A DNA stretch of 64,000 nucleotides from Marinobacter qingdaonensis (lineage in GTDB: Bacteria > Pseudomonadota > Gammaproteobacteria > Pseudomonadales > Oleiphilaceae): assembly GCF_034555935.1 (NCBI RefSeq), contig NZ_JAYDCJ010000001.1:186001-250000 (forward strand), in the 5' to 3' direction. Positions 25,970-36,146 of this stretch are shown one piece after another. Position numbers and translations under genes: made by a program. Position 1 is the stretch's first letter. Each line of letters begins with the position of its first letter. Under the pieces are notes generated by a model that saw only the letters and a list, made by a program, of their open reading frames with translations, had not been told where the DNA came from and did no database searches.

Positions 25970-27193
25970 TTAGTTTGATACACCGGTGATTTGCAGGGCT
26001 TCGTAACGAGCCTTGGCACTAAACAGGTCGCGAATGACCGCTTCCCGGGTGAGCTTTACGCCAGTGAGCTGTCTTGCGCTGTTGATCGCATCTTCCAGTC
26101 TGCCAGTGCCGCTGGCCAGCTCGTTCAGGCTGGCTTCCCAATGGGCGCTCTGGTTGGGAAGGTGTCGCTGGTCAAGAATTTCAAGGCGGCCATAGCCCGC
26201 CTGAACGGACGCCTTTACATCACCAATTGACGCCTGCAAATCGCGGTGGGCTTGAGTGGTTTGCCACTGTCGCTGAGAGACTTCGGCCGCGGCCCTGCGA
26301 ACGGCACTGTTCTGTCGTTGCCCGCTGAACGGAATCTGAATGCCCACGCCCACCATCCAGCGCTTGCTTTCGTCAGCCCACAGGCTGTTGTAGCCTGCAC
26401 TGGCTGTAAATGTGGGCCTGCGGTCGGCTTCCGCTGCATCCAGCCGGGCCTGGGCTTTTGCAGTTCGTGCCTCTGCGGCCTGAACCAGTGGGTGATCGGT
26501 TTCCACGGGGATATCCGCCACCATTGGCATGCGGGGAGGCACGGGCAACACCAGCTCGGATGGTTGCGGGCGACGCCCCAATAAAGGAATCAGGCTGGCG
26601 GAGAGGCGACCCTGTTCAGCCTGAAGCTCAACCAGTTGCGCATCCAGAGTATCCAGTTCCGTTTCTATCCTGAGCAACTCGCTCTGGGTGCCTTCGCCGT
26701 ATTCCAGTCTTTGCCGGGTTATGTCCGCTAATTGTTCCACCAGGGCGCGGGTTTCGTGATGCAACTCAATGGCCCGGTCCGAATACCACAAGCGGGCATA
26801 GGCCTCCTTAACGGAAGCAGTCAGTTTCCGTGTCTGCCACAGGGTGTCCTGTCTTGCCGCACGCACGCCCGCCTCCGAGGCGCCACGGGACGCCGATAGC
26901 TGATCCGGCCACGGCAGTTTTTGACTGACTTCAAATCGGTGCCCGACCATATTGGGACCTTCAAGCGTTTCGGGTGCAATGCCGTACTTGACGACAGGGT
27001 CAGCCCAGGTATCTGAACCTTCCACGTTCGCCTCCGCTGCCTCGATTGCAGCTTGCTGCGCACTCAGGGAGGCGTTGTTGGCCAGCGCCTCCGCAATCCA
27101 TTGCTCCAACGTTTCACGGGTTTCCGCCACAGCCGGCATCGAAAGTGCGATGAATGCCGCCAGAGTTGCCTGAATTCCAAGGCGTCGAATCAT
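25970..27193 (-). CDS. cusC: TolC-family outer-membrane factor (CusC/CzcC-like)
   Basis: A 407-residue outer-membrane efflux protein: signal peptide to about residue 24, then two long coiled-coil repeats (LEQWIAEALANNASLSAQQA, LNELASGTGRLEDAINSARQ). It forms the channel for the RND pump encoded just upstream; its start overlaps the stop of cusA (ATGA at 27190-27193). CzcC is the alternative name, depending on the metal. Confidence 0.87.
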   Translation of the reverse strand: MIRRLGIQATLAAFIALSMPAVAETRETLEQWIAEALANNASLSAQQAAIEAAEANVEGSDTWADPVVKYGIAPETLEGPNMVGHRFEVSQKLPWPDQLSASRGASEAGVRAARQDTLWQTRKLTASVKEAYARLWYSDRAIELHHETRALVEQLADITRQRLEYGEGTQSELLRIETELDTLDAQLVELQAEQGRLSASLIPLLGRRPQPSELVLPVPPRMPMVADIPVETDHPLVQAAEARTAKAQARLDAAEADRRPTFTASAGYNSLWADESKRWMVGVGIQIPFSGQRQNSAVRRAAAEVSQRQWQTTQAHRDLQASIGDVKASVQAGYGRLEILDQRHLPNQSAHWEASLNELASGTGRLEDAINSARQLTGVKLTREAVIRDLFSAKARYEALQITGVSN

Positions 27194-30100
27194 TGGATCG
27201 CTCCTTTTTGGGCAAGCTTTTTCAAACGGGCGCGCTGCCAGAGATAGAAAATCACCGGAATCAGCAGCAAGGTCAGGATCAGCGTGGTGACCATGCCACC
27301 GATCATCGGGCCGGCGATGCGTTGCATCACTTCCGAGCCGGTGCCACTGCCCAGCATGATGGGCACCAGGCCAGCTACAATGGCCGCGAAGGTCATCATG
27401 ATCGGACGCACCCGTTGCGCAGCCCCCTGGCTGATCGCCTGGCGCAGGGCATCCGCCGACAGTTTCCCGGGCTGATGTTCAACGGTCTCCAAAGCGTTGT
27501 GCAGGGACTGGTTCAGGTACACCAGCATCAGTACACCGATTTCCACCGCGACTCCGGCCAGGGCAATAAAACCGACGGCCACAGCCACGGACAGGTTGTA
27601 ACCCAGCAGATACATCAGCCAGATTCCGCCGATCATGCCGAATGGCAGGGTGCCGAGGATAATGCCCACCTCTGTCAGATTGCGGAAGTTCAGGTACAAC
27701 AGGATGATGATGATCGCCAGGGTCAGCGGGACCACCAGCGTCAGGCGTTCCTTGGCACGCTGCATGTACTCATATTGGCCGGACCAGGCCAGAGAATAGC
27801 CGGCGGGCAGATCGATCTGTTTCTGCACCACGGACTGCGCCTCCCTTACCCAACTGCCCAGATCCCGGCCCTCGATATCCACCAGAGTCCAGCCATTGAT
27901 ACGGGCGTTTTCCGACTTGATCATGGGCGGCCCCTTGTCGATCCGGATATCCGCGACATCCGCCAGCGCGATACGCTGGCCATTGGGTGTCACCATCGGC
28001 AGCAGGCGCATCTGCTCCACCGAATCCCGGTAACCCTGGGGATAGCGCAGATTGATGGGATAGCGCTCCAGACCCTCCACCGTGCTGGCCACGTTCATGC
28101 CGCCAATCGCGGTACGTACGACCGATTGAATGTCTGCGATATTCAGCCCGAAACGAGCGGCAGCCTCGCGCTTTATATCCACCTTGATATAACGTCCTCC
28201 GGCCACCCGCTCTGAAAACGCTGAGGCTGTGCCGGGTATGTCAGTCAGCACCCGTTCCAGTTCCTCCCCTATACCCTGGATCACTGCCAAGTCAGGGCCG
28301 GCCACCTTGATGCCCACCGGGGTCTTGATGCCGGTGGAGAGCATGTCGATGCGGGTTTTGATCGGCATGACCCAGGCGTTAGTAAGGCCCGGAAGTCTGA
28401 CGGTCCTGTCCAGTTCCCGGCGCAGAGATTCCGGCGTCACGCCGGGTCGCCACTGGTCCCGTGGTTTGAACTGGATAAAGGTCTCAATCATGGTCAGCGG
28501 GGCAGGATCGGTGGCCGTATCGGCGCGGCCGATTTTGCCGAACACGGTCTCCACTTCCGGAATACTGGCAATCAGCTTGTCGGTCTGTTGCAGAATCTGC
28601 CGGGCCTTGCCAATGGAGATACCAGGATAGGTGGTGGGCATGTACATCAGATCCCCCTCGTCCAGAGGCGGCATGAATTCACTGCCCAGCTTGTTGGCCG
28701 GCCAGAAGCCGATGATCAGCACCACCAGGCCTCCGGCAAGCATCAATGCCGGCCGTCGCAAAGCCCAGCCGATAATCGGTCGGTACAGGGCGATCAGCAG
28801 TCGGTTGATGGGGTTGCGATGTTCTGGCAATACCTTGCCACGGATGAAATAGCCCATCAGTACCGGCACCAGGGTAATGGCCAGACCTGCAGCGGCCGCC
28901 ATGGCGTAGGTTTTGGTGAACGCCAGGGGCGCGAAGAGCTTGCCCTCCTGAGCCTCCAGGGTGAAGACTGGCAGAAAGCTCACGGTGATGATCATCAGTG
29001 AGAAAAACAGCGCCGGCCCCACCTCACCCGCGGCCCGCGACATCACGGCCCATCGGTTTTGCGGTGTCAGTGGGGTTCGCTCCATGTGTTTCTGGACGTT
29101 CTCCACCATCACAATGGCACCGTCCACCATGGCGCCGATGGCAATGGCGATACCCCCGAGGGACATGATGTTGGCGTTGATGCCCTGGGCGTGCATCACC
29201 ACGAACGCAGCGAGGATACCCACCGGCAGGCTGACAATGACCACCAGAGAGGAGCGAAGGTGAAACAGGAATACCGCGCAGATCAGGATGACCACCAGGA
29301 ATTCCTGCAGCAGCTTCCCATACAGGTTGTCCACAGCGTTGTTGATCAGCGTGGAGCGATCATAGGTAGGCACGACTTCTACCCCATCGGGGAGGCTGGC
29401 CTTGATATCCTCAAGCCGTTGTTTAACCCCCTCAATGGTTGCCAGTGCGTTTTCGCCGAAGCGCATTACCACAATGCCACCGGCCACCTCGCCTTCGCCA
29501 TTCAGTTCGGCGATACCCCGACGTATCTGGGGCCCTAACTGGATATCTGCCACATCCTTCAGCAACAAGGGCTTGCCATTATCGCTAACACCTAGCGGTA
29601 CCTGGCGCAGGTCATCTTCGTTCTGCAGATAGCCGGTAACCCTAACCATGTATTCCGCCTCGGCCATCTCCACCACGGAGGCGCCGGTTTCCTGGTTGGC
29701 GCTGTTGATGGCGGCATGAATGCGCTGCAGCGTGATGTTGTGGGCTCTTAGTCGGTCCGGATTCACCACCACCTGGTATTGCTTGACCATGCCGCCAACG
29801 CTGGCCACCTCGGACACACCGGGCACGGTCTGCAATTCAAACTTCAGGAACCAGTCCTGAATAGCCCGCAGTTCCGAAAGATCATGCTGACCGGTGCGAT
29901 CCACCAGGGCGTAGGAGTATACCCAGCCAACGCCGGTCGCATCCGGCCCCAGCTCTGGTTTGGCGGCATCGGGCAATTCCCCGGCCACCTGGCTCAGGTA
30001 TTCGAGTACCCGGGAGCGGGCCCAGTACAGATCGGTATCGTCATCGAAGATGACGTAAACAAAGGAATCGCCAAAGAAGGAATAGCCCCGAACTGTCTTG

Positions 30101-30336
30101 GCGCCCGGCACTGACAGCATGGCGGTGGTCAGGGGATAGGTCACCTGGTCTTCCACCACCTGGGGTGCCTGGCCCGGGTAGGGAGTTTTGACGATCACCT
30201 GTACATCCGATAGATCCGGGATGGCGTCAATGGGTGTTTCTTTGACGGAATAGAACCCCCACCCCGTCAGGATGAGGGTGGCAAGCAACACAAAAAAACG
30301 GTTATGGAGTGACCACTGGATAATGGCGTTAATCAT
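27190..30336 (-). CDS. cusA: Heavy-metal RND efflux pump CusA/CzcA family
   Basis: A 1048-residue inner-membrane pump, the usual length for HME-RND proteins. Opening INAIIQWSLHNRFFVLLATL, helix-4 segment GGIAIAIGAMVDGAIVMVEN with the proton-relay Asp, and central periplasmic Met-containing regions (LNNKGS-type LANKLGSEFMPPLDEGDLMY) are visible. Together with a CusF protein, a CusF-fused adaptor and Met-rich neighbours, Cu(I)/Ag(I) is the likely substrate rather than Zn/Co/Cd. Operon order: cusB, cusF, cusA, cusC. Confidence 0.92.
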   Translation of the reverse strand: MINAIIQWSLHNRFFVLLATLILTGWGFYSVKETPIDAIPDLSDVQVIVKTPYPGQAPQVVEDQVTYPLTTAMLSVPGAKTVRGYSFFGDSFVYVIFDDDTDLYWARSRVLEYLSQVAGELPDAAKPELGPDATGVGWVYSYALVDRTGQHDLSELRAIQDWFLKFELQTVPGVSEVASVGGMVKQYQVVVNPDRLRAHNITLQRIHAAINSANQETGASVVEMAEAEYMVRVTGYLQNEDDLRQVPLGVSDNGKPLLLKDVADIQLGPQIRRGIAELNGEGEVAGGIVVMRFGENALATIEGVKQRLEDIKASLPDGVEVVPTYDRSTLINNAVDNLYGKLLQEFLVVILICAVFLFHLRSSLVVIVSLPVGILAAFVVMHAQGINANIMSLGGIAIAIGAMVDGAIVMVENVQKHMERTPLTPQNRWAVMSRAAGEVGPALFFSLMIITVSFLPVFTLEAQEGKLFAPLAFTKTYAMAAAAGLAITLVPVLMGYFIRGKVLPEHRNPINRLLIALYRPIIGWALRRPALMLAGGLVVLIIGFWPANKLGSEFMPPLDEGDLMYMPTTYPGISIGKARQILQQTDKLIASIPEVETVFGKIGRADTATDPAPLTMIETFIQFKPRDQWRPGVTPESLRRELDRTVRLPGLTNAWVMPIKTRIDMLSTGIKTPVGIKVAGPDLAVIQGIGEELERVLTDIPGTASAFSERVAGGRYIKVDIKREAAARFGLNIADIQSVVRTAIGGMNVASTVEGLERYPINLRYPQGYRDSVEQMRLLPMVTPNGQRIALADVADIRIDKGPPMIKSENARINGWTLVDIEGRDLGSWVREAQSVVQKQIDLPAGYSLAWSGQYEYMQRAKERLTLVVPLTLAIIIILLYLNFRNLTEVGIILGTLPFGMIGGIWLMYLLGYNLSVAVAVGFIALAGVAVEIGVLMLVYLNQSLHNALETVEHQPGKLSADALRQAISQGAAQRVRPIMMTFAAIVAGLVPIMLGSGTGSEVMQRIAGPMIGGMVTTLILTLLLIPVIFYLWQRARLKKLAQKGAIQ

Positions 30337-30396
30337 GAGCTGAATCCGGTTTGGTGATGGCCGGGGGCGACTACAATGGCCGCCCCCGGGCTATCG

Positions 30397-30738
30397 CTAC
30401 TGTTTACTGATCGAAGTCACTTGCTGGCCCTTGCCAGCGGGCGTCAGGGTGAAGGCCACGGCGTCGTCCTTGCTCAGGCCGTTCAGGTCCACCTCGGGAG
30501 CCACGGAAAAGCCCATGGTCATGCTCGGCCAGTTCAGCTCAGGAATGGGCTCATGCTTCAGTGTTACTTTGCGTTTTTCGGTGCTGATCGCGGTGATCAC
30601 ACCCCGGCTCTGGACCGGGCCAGCGGACTCTTTGGTGTCCATGCCGGACATCGAGCCCATGTTGTTATCGGCCGCGGCCAGAGCAGGCCCCAGAGATAAT
30701 CCGAACACAACAGCCGTCATCAGGGTTTTCAGTTTCAT
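30397..30738 (-). CDS. cusF: CusF-type periplasmic Cu(I)/Ag(I) chaperone
   Basis: A 113-residue protein with a signal peptide (ALAAADNN at about 20-27). The metal site is HEPIPELNWPSMTMGF, i.e. His, Trp, Met and Met in CusF spacing. It delivers Cu(I) or Ag(I) to the CusB/CusA complex. It lies between cusB and cusA. Confidence 0.9.
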   Translation of the reverse strand: MKLKTLMTAVVFGLSLGPALAAADNNMGSMSGMDTKESAGPVQSRGVITAISTEKRKVTLKHEPIPELNWPSMTMGFSVAPEVDLNGLSKDDAVAFTLTPAGKGQQVTSISKQ

Positions 30739-30753
30739 GGTTTTCTCCAGTGG

Positions 30754-32250
30754 TTATTGCGCGTCTTGCGCAGGTTCGATGCGTTCCACCAGATAGCCTT
30801 CCGGCGTCTCGCGGAATCCAAACTTGACAGTCTGATCGGTGGCCAATGCACCCGTTTCGACGGATTCGGCAAGATCAAACGCCATCGTCATGGCCGTCCA
30901 GCCAAGGTCGGCTATCGGGCCGTGATCCAGCGTGACTGAAGCATTCTCGGTATCCAGCTCTGTAATCCGGCCAGTGGCTTCAAACAGCTCGGGCGCAGAG
31001 TTGTCCGTATCGGTCATGCCGGTAGTGTTCTGCTCCTCGGGTTCCAGTCGCAGCATGGCGGCCTCAAGGCTGGTTTCCGAATCAATTAGGAACTGGGCGG
31101 ACACCACCACCTGCTGCCCTTCCGTTAGCCCCTCGAGAATGACGACCCTGTCGCCTGCTTCCTGGCCGGTCTTGACGGGCACCGGACGAAAATACCCATC
31201 ATCTTCTGCCAGCAGCACGTGCTGACTGTCGCTTCGCTGGATCAGCGCCGGGCGTGGGATAGTGAGCAGGTCGTCGCCAATAGGAGCATCCATGGTGAGA
31301 TTCACGAACATATTGGGGCGCAGCCGGCCATCGGGATTGGGGACGCGCAACCGAGCCCGCAGAGTCCGCGTTTTCGCGTCCAGCTCCGGATAGACGTAGT
31401 CAATGGTGGCTTCCCAACGGGTGCCCGGCATGGAGGGTGTGGCGAATTCAACGGCCTGGCCGGTCCTGACCAGCCCGGACTGACGTTCGAAAAACTCGGC
31501 GATCACCCACACCGTATCGCGGCTGCCAATGGCCATGATTTCGGTATCCGGGCGCACGTACATACCCGCACGGGCGGGCAAGGCGGCCACATAGCCAGAA
31601 CCGGGGGCAAACACGGTGATGCGTTCACGCACTTTTCCGGTTTTTTTCAAGTTGGCAATCTGGCTATCCGTCATGCCCAGGGCGCGCAGTTTTCCGCCGG
31701 CGGCCGTCGCCTCTGACCCTCGCCTAAGGCGCTCAGACATCAGGAATTCCTGCTGGGCGTTCACCAGCTCCGGTGAATAGATCTCGTACAGCGGCTCACC
31801 ACGGTTGACCGCTTCCCCCAGTGAGCGCACGTGCAGCACCTCAACCCAGCCGGCAATGCGGCTGTGAACATGGATCAGTTGGTCTTCATCGTCGGTGACG
31901 TAGCCCACGGTTCGGACCGGAACAGAAATCGCACCCCGGGACACCGCTTGGGTTTTAACGCCCAGATTGGCCCTGACGGCGGCGCTTATTGTCACCCCAC
32001 CGTCGTCCCGTCCGCTGTTTTCCTCGGCGTATACCGGCACCAGGTCCATTCCCATGGGAGACTTGCCGGGCTTGTCACGGCGGTAGTTGGCATCCATAGG
32101 TGCAACCCAGTACAAGGGCTTACTATCAGATGATTCCTCAGCAGGGTTGCCAGAACCGGCTGACTCGGACATCGGCATGGTTTGTTGACTGGACAGCCAG
32201 CCAAGACCAAAGGCGACAGCGATCACTGTCACGATCAGGGCAATGCGCAT
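30754..32250 (-). CDS. cusB: RND periplasmic adaptor CusB with fused C-terminal CusF domain
   Basis: A 498-residue membrane-fusion protein. Residues 1-20 are a membrane anchor; 45-75 hold a heavy-metal-binding segment (YWVAPMDANYRRDKPGKSPM). The adaptor body with lipoyl and barrel domains spans about 90-410. After a linker (about 410-425) comes a second CusF-like domain with LDHGPIADLGWTAMTMAF, again His/Trp/Met/Met. Such fusions are known in SilB of Cupriavidus. The stand-alone cusF follows 15 bases later, so two CusF modules are encoded side by side. Confidence 0.9.
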   Translation of the reverse strand: MRIALIVTVIAVAFGLGWLSSQQTMPMSESAGSGNPAEESSDSKPLYWVAPMDANYRRDKPGKSPMGMDLVPVYAEENSGRDDGGVTISAAVRANLGVKTQAVSRGAISVPVRTVGYVTDDEDQLIHVHSRIAGWVEVLHVRSLGEAVNRGEPLYEIYSPELVNAQQEFLMSERLRRGSEATAAGGKLRALGMTDSQIANLKKTGKVRERITVFAPGSGYVAALPARAGMYVRPDTEIMAIGSRDTVWVIAEFFERQSGLVRTGQAVEFATPSMPGTRWEATIDYVYPELDAKTRTLRARLRVPNPDGRLRPNMFVNLTMDAPIGDDLLTIPRPALIQRSDSQHVLLAEDDGYFRPVPVKTGQEAGDRVVILEGLTEGQQVVVSAQFLIDSETSLEAAMLRLEPEEQNTTGMTDTDNSAPELFEATGRITELDTENASVTLDHGPIADLGWTAMTMAFDLAESVETGALATDQTVKFGFRETPEGYLVERIEPAQDAQ

Positions 32251-32329
32251 TGGTATTTCCTCGTTTAAAGCTTTTGAACGCTCGCTCGTGCCCTGGGGGC
32301 AGGGTTAACGTGCAAATTAAAGACTCAGT

Positions 32330-32725
32330 TCAGGCTTTTGAGGAATTGGGGGGTGGTGTGAGGGTATCGAGGATGATGCTGAGATAGCGATCGCGGGAAT
32401 AAAGGGAGTTGGTGTCAGAAAATGACGATGTTGGCATTACGACATTGCGAAGAAACACCGCAGATAGGCCCGCAATACAGCTGCCAACATTTGCGGCAAG
32501 AGTACAGTCCGCTGATGTCATGTCATTGCAGATTACAGATCGTCGCCCAGACGCATCGTTGTCTCCTGCGTCTATACCGCAGTCACCCATATTCATCACA
32601 TGCGTGCCCTGAGGAAGCGTTTGGTCCGATTCGACATGGGTCAATCCAAGAGCAAATAAAGGCTGAATCACCAATGCCAACAACAACAGGCGAACAACAG
32701 CTTTATGGATCACGACATGTGGCAA
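32330..32725 (-). CDS. Small secreted protein, paralogue of 18021-18401
   Basis: A 131-residue protein with an N-terminal hydrophobic segment (LLLLALVIQPLFALG), several Cys (GDCGIDAG, VICNDMTSADCTLAAN, GSCIAG) and the tail ILDTLTPPPNSSKA. The tail and Cys pattern parallel those of the protein at 18021-18401. It is the first gene of the cus-type operon. The start is uncertain: TTG 32725 or GTG 32713. Confidence 0.65.
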   Translation of the reverse strand: MPHVVIHKAVVRLLLLALVIQPLFALGLTHVESDQTLPQGTHVMNMGDCGIDAGDNDASGRRSVICNDMTSADCTLAANVGSCIAGLSAVFLRNVVMPTSSFSDTNSLYSRDRYLSIILDTLTPPPNSSKA

Positions 32726-32988
32726 TTCAAGCGACTCATTTGCTAAAGGTTACGAGTTTCGTTGGAAACAGTAAGGCGTGTCTATCACACGGGTCAAGCA
32801 CTTTATCTTCTTTCTCTGCTACGGGAGTGCTTGGCACTCCATCAAACCGGATCTATTGATCCTAGTACGCTGTCGGGACCTCCAAACCCAACCCTCACCC
32901 TACCAAGATAGCCTATAAACCGTTCATTAACCTGTCACCTTAAAACTGAAAAATAAATTTTTTATTTAGAACAATATTTATTCTAATT
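32726..32988. other. Intergenic region before the CopR-type box
   Basis: No gene seen. It separates the leftward cus-type operon from the rightward small secreted proteins. It becomes very AT-rich after 32940, consistent with promoters. A leftward frame-free stretch around 32735-32870 has no recognisable feature. Confidence 0.5.
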
Positions 32989-33004
32989 TTCAGGGTCATT
33001 TCAG
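32989..33004 (+). promoter_or_regulatory. CopR-type box 1 (TTCAG direct repeats, 11-bp spacing)
   Basis: TTCAG starts at 32989 and again at 33000, exactly one helical turn apart, 47 bases before the ATG at 33052. The same arrangement occurs at 33392 and twice at 41098-41149 beside copR. Confidence 0.65.
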
Positions 33005-33051
33005 GAAATGATGATTAAATAAAATGGACAACCAAAAAGGAGATTACGGTT

Positions 33052-33339
33052 ATGAAGAATACACTTTTATTTATTGTAACAATTACTCTTTCAACATATA
33101 CATTTGCTGGAAACATGTCATCAGATGAGGAGATGAAAACCCCACACGATCAGTCTAAAGATAAGCGCTCCTTCGAAAACATTCTCAACAATGACGAAAT
33201 GAAACGTTTACACAAGCAGATGACCCGCTATGGCATGTCCGAACCCGGATTCGAGGCACGCCTGGAGATGACCACCACCGACAAAGGCCGGGCGTACCAT
33301 AGGGCACTGGAAGAAGCAGAGAAAAATACCGCAAGGTGA
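33052..33339 (+). CDS. Small secreted protein, unknown
   Basis: A 95-residue protein: signal peptide MKNTLLFIVTITLSTYTFAG, then a charged helical mature part (NNDEMKRLHKQMTRYGMSEP). A strong AAGGAG lies 10 bases before the ATG. It contains several Met and His, but no dense metal motif. The upstream CopR-type box suggests copper induction. Codon usage is AT-rich compared with the cop genes. I do not recognise the family. Confidence 0.68.
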   Translation: MKNTLLFIVTITLSTYTFAGNMSSDEEMKTPHDQSKDKRSFENILNNDEMKRLHKQMTRYGMSEPGFEARLEMTTTDKGRAYHRALEEAEKNTAR

Positions 33340-33391
33340 TCCCTGCGGCCAAGTTAACTCATGGAGACATGAGTAATTAAACCAGACGAAC

Positions 33392-33407
33392 CTGAAATCA
33401 GGCTGAA
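33392..33407 (-). promoter_or_regulatory. CopR-type box 2
   Basis: CTGAA at 33392 and 33403, the reverse complement of TTCAG-N6-TTCAG, 37 bases before the small gene at 33444. The spacing again is 11 bp. Confidence 0.62.
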
Positions 33408-33443
33408 ATTTTCAACTGATTTCATGGTTAAAAGGGGAATATT

Positions 33444-33620
33444 ATGAAAAAAGTAATGGTGATCGCAGCAATCTCAGCTTTGTTTTCAACTATGGCCTCA
33501 GCCAATTCAGGTTTAGCGGACCGTATTAACGAGGCTCGCACTTACCCCAACAAAACTGTTGAATATAAAAAGATTGAAACTTGCATGGAGCACATGAAGA
33601 AAAACGAAAAGGTAAGCTAG
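33444..33620 (+). CDS. Very small secreted protein (58 residues)
   Basis: A short gene: ATG 33444, AAAGGGG 6 bases upstream, TAG 33618-33620. The translation has a clear signal peptide (MKKVMVIAAISALFSTMASA) and a mature part of about 38 residues (NSGLADRINEARTYPNKTVE, then a single Cys in ETCMEHMKK). It has its own CopR-type box and follows the 95-residue secreted protein in the same direction. Function unknown; a periplasmic copper-stress peptide is plausible. Confidence 0.65.
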   Translation: MKKVMVIAAISALFSTMASANSGLADRINEARTYPNKTVEYKKIETCMEHMKKNEKVS

Positions 33621-33701
33621 GTTAGATCGCAGAGCAACGAAAATCATGCAAGCGACATGAGCCATAAATACTCATAAACTGCATTGCATGATTTAGTTGC
33701 A

Positions 33702-33740
33702 ACAAAAAACCGACCCCCGCTCAAATGGCGGTGGTCGGTT
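33702..33740 (-). terminator. Rho-independent terminator of the P-type ATPase operon
   Basis: Read on the minus strand, AACCGACCACCGCC pairs with GCGGGGGTCGGTT across a short loop and is followed by TTTTTTG. It lies 28 bases after the ATPase stop. Confidence 0.8.
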
Positions 33741-33767
33741 ATCGCTCGTTATCCGAACATTAAAGTG

Positions 33768-36146
33768 TCACCGTTTTGGCGCCAACCGAATTACCCTTAA
33801 CCGCAATGCGTTCACGATTACACTAACCGACGACAGCGACATGGCAGCCGCTGCGAAAATCGGGGAAAGCAGTACGCCAAAAAACGGATAAAGAACACCT
33901 GCTGCTATCGGAACACCAGCGGAGTTGTACACGAAAGCAAAAAAGAGATTCTGCCGTATATTGCGCATGGTCGCCAGCGACAACCGGCGCGCTTCGACGA
34001 TACCCATCAGGTCGCCACGCAGCAGGGTAATCCCCGCGCTTTCGATGGCCACATCGGTGCCCGTACCCATGGCCACACCGACATCCGCGGTTGCCAATGC
34101 AGGCGCATCATTTACGCCATCTCCCGCCATCACCACAACACGGCCTTCGTCTTTCAGGCGCTGAACAATCTTGCCCTTGTCTTCCGGCAAGACTTCCGCC
34201 TCCACTTCATCAATATGGAGCTTGCGGGCAACTGCCTCGGCCGAGGTGCGGTTATCGCCAGTCAGCATCACCACCCGAATTCCGTCTTTCTGCAGGGCCG
34301 AAATGGCGGCCTCGGTGGTTTCCTTCACCGGATCGGAAATCGCCAGCAAGCCCGCGACATTCCCATCGACGGCGACAAAAATCACGGTGGCGCCATCTTT
34401 ACGGAGCTGGTCGGCTTCCCTATCAAATCGCGTCGTGTCGACATTCTCTGACTCCATGAGAAGGCGGTTGCCAAGTAGCACCCGATTGCCGTCGATTCGA
34501 CCGGTAACCCCTTTGCCATTCGGAGAGTCAAAGCCTTCCGCATCCGGAAGCTTCAGGTCCATCCCCTTGGCTTTATCGAGAATGGCGTGAGCCAGTGGAT
34601 GCTCACTACCTTTCTCCAGACCGCCGGCAAGGCGCATCAAATTACTGTCAGAGAAACCGTTTGCCGCGACGATTCGGGTGACTTGCGGCTTGCCCTCTGT
34701 CAACGTGCCGGTTTTATCCACCACCACGGTGTCCACCTTCTCCATACGTTCCAGGGCTTCCGCATCGCGAATGAGTACGCCACTTTGGGCACCGCGTCCG
34801 ACACCCACCATGATGGACATGGGTGTTGCCAAGCCGAGTGCGCAAGGGCAGGCAATGATCAGAACACTGACCGCCGCAATCAGCCCGAATGCCATGGGCG
34901 GTGCGGGGCCAAAGAATGACCAGACGATGAAGGCGACAATGGCAATCAAAATCACCGCCGGTACAAACCAGCCTGCGACCTTGTCGGCCAGCCCCTGGAT
35001 CGGTGCGCGGCTGCGCTGGGCGCTGGCCACCATCTGAACAATTTGGGACAGCATCGTGTCGCGGCCAACCTTGTCGGCGCGCATGATGAAGCTGCCCTGC
35101 TGGTTAATGCTGCCGCCGATCACCTGGTCGCCGGACTTCTTGCTGACCGCCAGGGGCTCACCGGTCACCATGGACTCATCCACGTTGGAGCTGCCTTCCA
35201 GTACCTCGCCGTCCAGCGGCACCTTGTCGCCGGGACGCACCCGCAACCGGTCTCCCACCTTGACCTGATCCAACGACACATCAGACTCACCGCCATCATC
35301 GTCCAGTTTTCTGGCCGTCGCCGGTGCCAGATCCAGCAACGCCTTGATCGCGCCGGAGGTTTTCTCCCGGGCCCGCAATTCCAGCACCTGCCCAAGTAAC
35401 ACCAGCACCACGATGACCGCAGCCGCCTCGAAGTAAACGGCGACCGAACCGTCTTCCTGCCGAAAGGCGTCGGGGAAAATCTGGGGCGCCAATGTCGCCA
35501 CCAGGCTGTAGATCAGCGCCACGCCAGTACCAATGGCAATCAGCGTAAACATGTTCAGATTCCGGCTGACCACGGACTTCCAGCCTCTGACAAAGAACGG
35601 CCAGCCACACCAGGCCACGACGGGCGTCGCCAACACCAGTTGAATCCAGTTGGACATTTGTGGGGCTATAAGGTGATCAAGCCCCGTTAAGTGCCCTCCC
35701 ATCTCCAACACCAATACCGGCAGTGCCAGCACCAGGCCAATCCAGAAGCGGCGGGTCATGTCTTTGAGCTCCGCCGAAGGCTCGTCATCCAGACTTACCT
35801 GCTCGGGCTCCAGGGCCATACCGCAGATCGGGCAATCCCCGGGGCCCTGCTGCCGGATTTCCGGATGCATCGGACAGGTGTACATGGTGCCCGGAGCCAC
35901 GGGTTCTTCCGGCTTCTGTTCTCCACTGAGGTAGTGTTCCGGATCCTCATCAAACTTTGACTGGCAGCGTGAGGAGCAGAAGTACCAGGTTTTGCCACCG
36001 TGTTCGCTGCGATGCTCTGCCGAGTGGGGATCCACCGACATGCCGCAAACCGGATCCTTGACGGCGTGCGCGCCGGCATCTTTGTGATCATGGCTGTGGT
36101 TGTGGTTGTGACTGTCGTGATGGTGGACATGTTGATGCTCAGCCAT
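33768..36146 (-). CDS. Copper-exporting P1B-type ATPase (CopA/CopB class)
   Basis: A 792-residue metal ATPase. The N-terminus is unusual and modular: a His-rich start ([18 protein letters not shown]), a YHS-type domain ([20 protein letters not shown]), then a heavy-metal-binding segment ([20 protein letters not shown]). There is no classic HMA domain. Core motifs: TGE at VTGEPLAV, membrane CPC in [20 protein letters not shown] phosphorylation site, HP in [10 protein letters not shown], and [10 protein letters not shown]. It pumps Cu(I)/Ag(I) out of the cytoplasm. The last eight bases of the small membrane protein gene overlap its start. ATG 36146 precedes the His-rich run. Confidence 0.93.
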   Translation of the reverse strand: MAEHQHVHHHDSHNHNHSHDHKDAGAHAVKDPVCGMSVDPHSAEHRSEHGGKTWYFCSSRCQSKFDEDPEHYLSGEQKPEEPVAPGTMYTCPMHPEIRQQGPGDCPICGMALEPEQVSLDDEPSAELKDMTRRFWIGLVLALPVLVLEMGGHLTGLDHLIAPQMSNWIQLVLATPVVAWCGWPFFVRGWKSVVSRNLNMFTLIAIGTGVALIYSLVATLAPQIFPDAFRQEDGSVAVYFEAAAVIVVLVLLGQVLELRAREKTSGAIKALLDLAPATARKLDDDGGESDVSLDQVKVGDRLRVRPGDKVPLDGEVLEGSSNVDESMVTGEPLAVSKKSGDQVIGGSINQQGSFIMRADKVGRDTMLSQIVQMVASAQRSRAPIQGLADKVAGWFVPAVILIAIVAFIVWSFFGPAPPMAFGLIAAVSVLIIACPCALGLATPMSIMVGVGRGAQSGVLIRDAEALERMEKVDTVVVDKTGTLTEGKPQVTRIVAANGFSDSNLMRLAGGLEKGSEHPLAHAILDKAKGMDLKLPDAEGFDSPNGKGVTGRIDGNRVLLGNRLLMESENVDTTRFDREADQLRKDGATVIFVAVDGNVAGLLAISDPVKETTEAAISALQKDGIRVVMLTGDNRTSAEAVARKLHIDEVEAEVLPEDKGKIVQRLKDEGRVVVMAGDGVNDAPALATADVGVAMGTGTDVAIESAGITLLRGDLMGIVEARRLSLATMRNIRQNLFFAFVYNSAGVPIAAGVLYPFFGVLLSPIFAAAAMSLSSVSVIVNALRLRVIRLAPKR

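Noticed and set aside
27154..28215. Long open frame on the plus strand opposite cusA
   Set aside because: It is antisense to a clear RND pump gene, with Gln/His-rich low-complexity translation and no motif; a shadow caused by GC-rich codons.
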